A stretch of DNA of 64,000 bases from Tetrahymena elliotti 4EA. Lineage: Eukaryota > Ciliophora > Oligohymenophorea > Hymenostomatida > Tetrahymenidae. Each line of letters starts with the position of its first letter. Positions within the stretch are counted from its first letter, which is position 1. The stretch covers positions 1,233,543 through 1,297,542 of the forward strand of contig JH720297.1 in assembly GCA_000231825.2 (NCBI GenBank). The letters run 5' to 3'. Shown piece by piece: positions 63,745-64,000 of the stretch. Made by a program: the position numbers and the translations under genes. The notes beneath the pieces are model-generated. The model had not been told where the DNA came from. It did not search any database and was given only the letters and a program-made list of their open reading frames with translations.

Positions 63745-64000
63745 TCACCTCCAATTATTGAAATAGTCCTTAGCCTTATTTTTGAGGACATCTAAATTAT
63801 CTTTGGCTTTGAATAACATATTTTTAACTGATTCTAACTTATCTATTTTTATTATTATTTTTATTGATTAACATTACATTTTTTACTATTAATTTTACCT
63901 GAACCTTATTGGTCATCATCTGGAATTTCTTCTTCACCATAAAATGCTCTACTTGAAATAGATTTAGCTCCATTAAATTTTTAAAAGTTTTCATTTTAGC
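63745..64000 (-). CDS. C-terminal end of a probable ArfGAP2/3-type protein (truncated by the window)
   Basis: Minus-strand exons are 64000-63899 (continuing beyond the window) and 63842-63745, with intron 63843-63898 (GTAAAA...AAATAG). The frame reads FQKFNGAKSISSRAFYGEEE and IPDDDQQGS, then DKLESVKNMLFKAKD and a short helix ending YFNNWR before TGA 63745-63747. The segment FxxAKSISSxxFYGxxE is characteristic of the C-terminal regulatory region of ArfGAP2/ArfGAP3, which stimulate Arf1 GTP hydrolysis on COPI coats. The catalytic zinc-finger domain would lie outside the window, so the call rests on this short motif only. Confidence 0.55.

Noticed and set aside
1..64000. tRNA or rRNA genes and chromosome breakage sequence
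   Set aside because: I looked for GC-richer cloverleaf-like islands, rRNA segments and the Tetrahymena 15-base breakage motif and found none convincing by eye.

Overview
This window looks like nuclear DNA of an oligohymenophorean ciliate, most like Tetrahymena. It is extremely AT-rich. Its long open frames exist only if TAA and TAG are read as glutamine and TGA is the only stop. Introns are AT-rich GT...AG introns of about 50-400 bases, and intergenic DNA is poorer in GC than the exons. Several products belong to families expanded in ciliates. The 100-N run at 57274-57373 shows this is a draft assembly. All translations below use TAA/TAG=Gln. Exon joins were worked out by hand from frame, GT/AG and homology, and are exact only where base positions are given. 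Layout: 1-5949 (+) a P4-ATPase-like membrane protein that has lost its three catalytic signatures, with unassigned exons in front. 7115-10969 (+) a K+ channel with a cyclic-nucleotide-binding domain followed by a CCHC zinc-knuckle motif. 11420-15147 (-) a UFD2/UBE4-type U-box ubiquitin E4. 15864-18188 (-) a large ciliate-type transmembrane protein. 19534-22071 (-) an LMBRD2-like protein. 23276-23980 (-) a small DOMON protein. 25115-25573 (-) a nucleoredoxin/tryparedoxin-like protein. 26774-35074 (+) a giant Q/N/S-rich protein with a helical, possibly centrin-binding, C-terminal part. 35545-40308 (-) a protein-kinase-like domain lacking the catalytic Asp, followed by leucine-rich repeats each on its own exon. 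40510-45717 (+) a large unrecognised protein. 46555-47355 (-) a Q-SNARE. 48271-50708 a transposon with inverted ends and a broken transposase. 51649-56862 (+) a PH domain fused through a Q/N-rich linker to an IML2/TTC39 TPR domain. 57820-59439 (-) proteasome subunit alpha-1. 61617-62332 (+) a small membrane protein. 63745-64000 (-) the C-terminus of a probable ArfGAP2/3. No operon logic is expected. Several genes share a theme of membrane traffic and proteostasis (flippase-like, LMBRD2-like, SNARE, ArfGAP; E4 ligase, proteasome), but I see no evidence that they form one pathway. The most interesting material is the two catalytically degenerate enzymes (pseudo-P4-ATPase and pseudokinase), the exon-intron cassette amplification of leucine-rich repeats, the inverted-repeat transposon, and several duplicated or palindromic noncoding elements.
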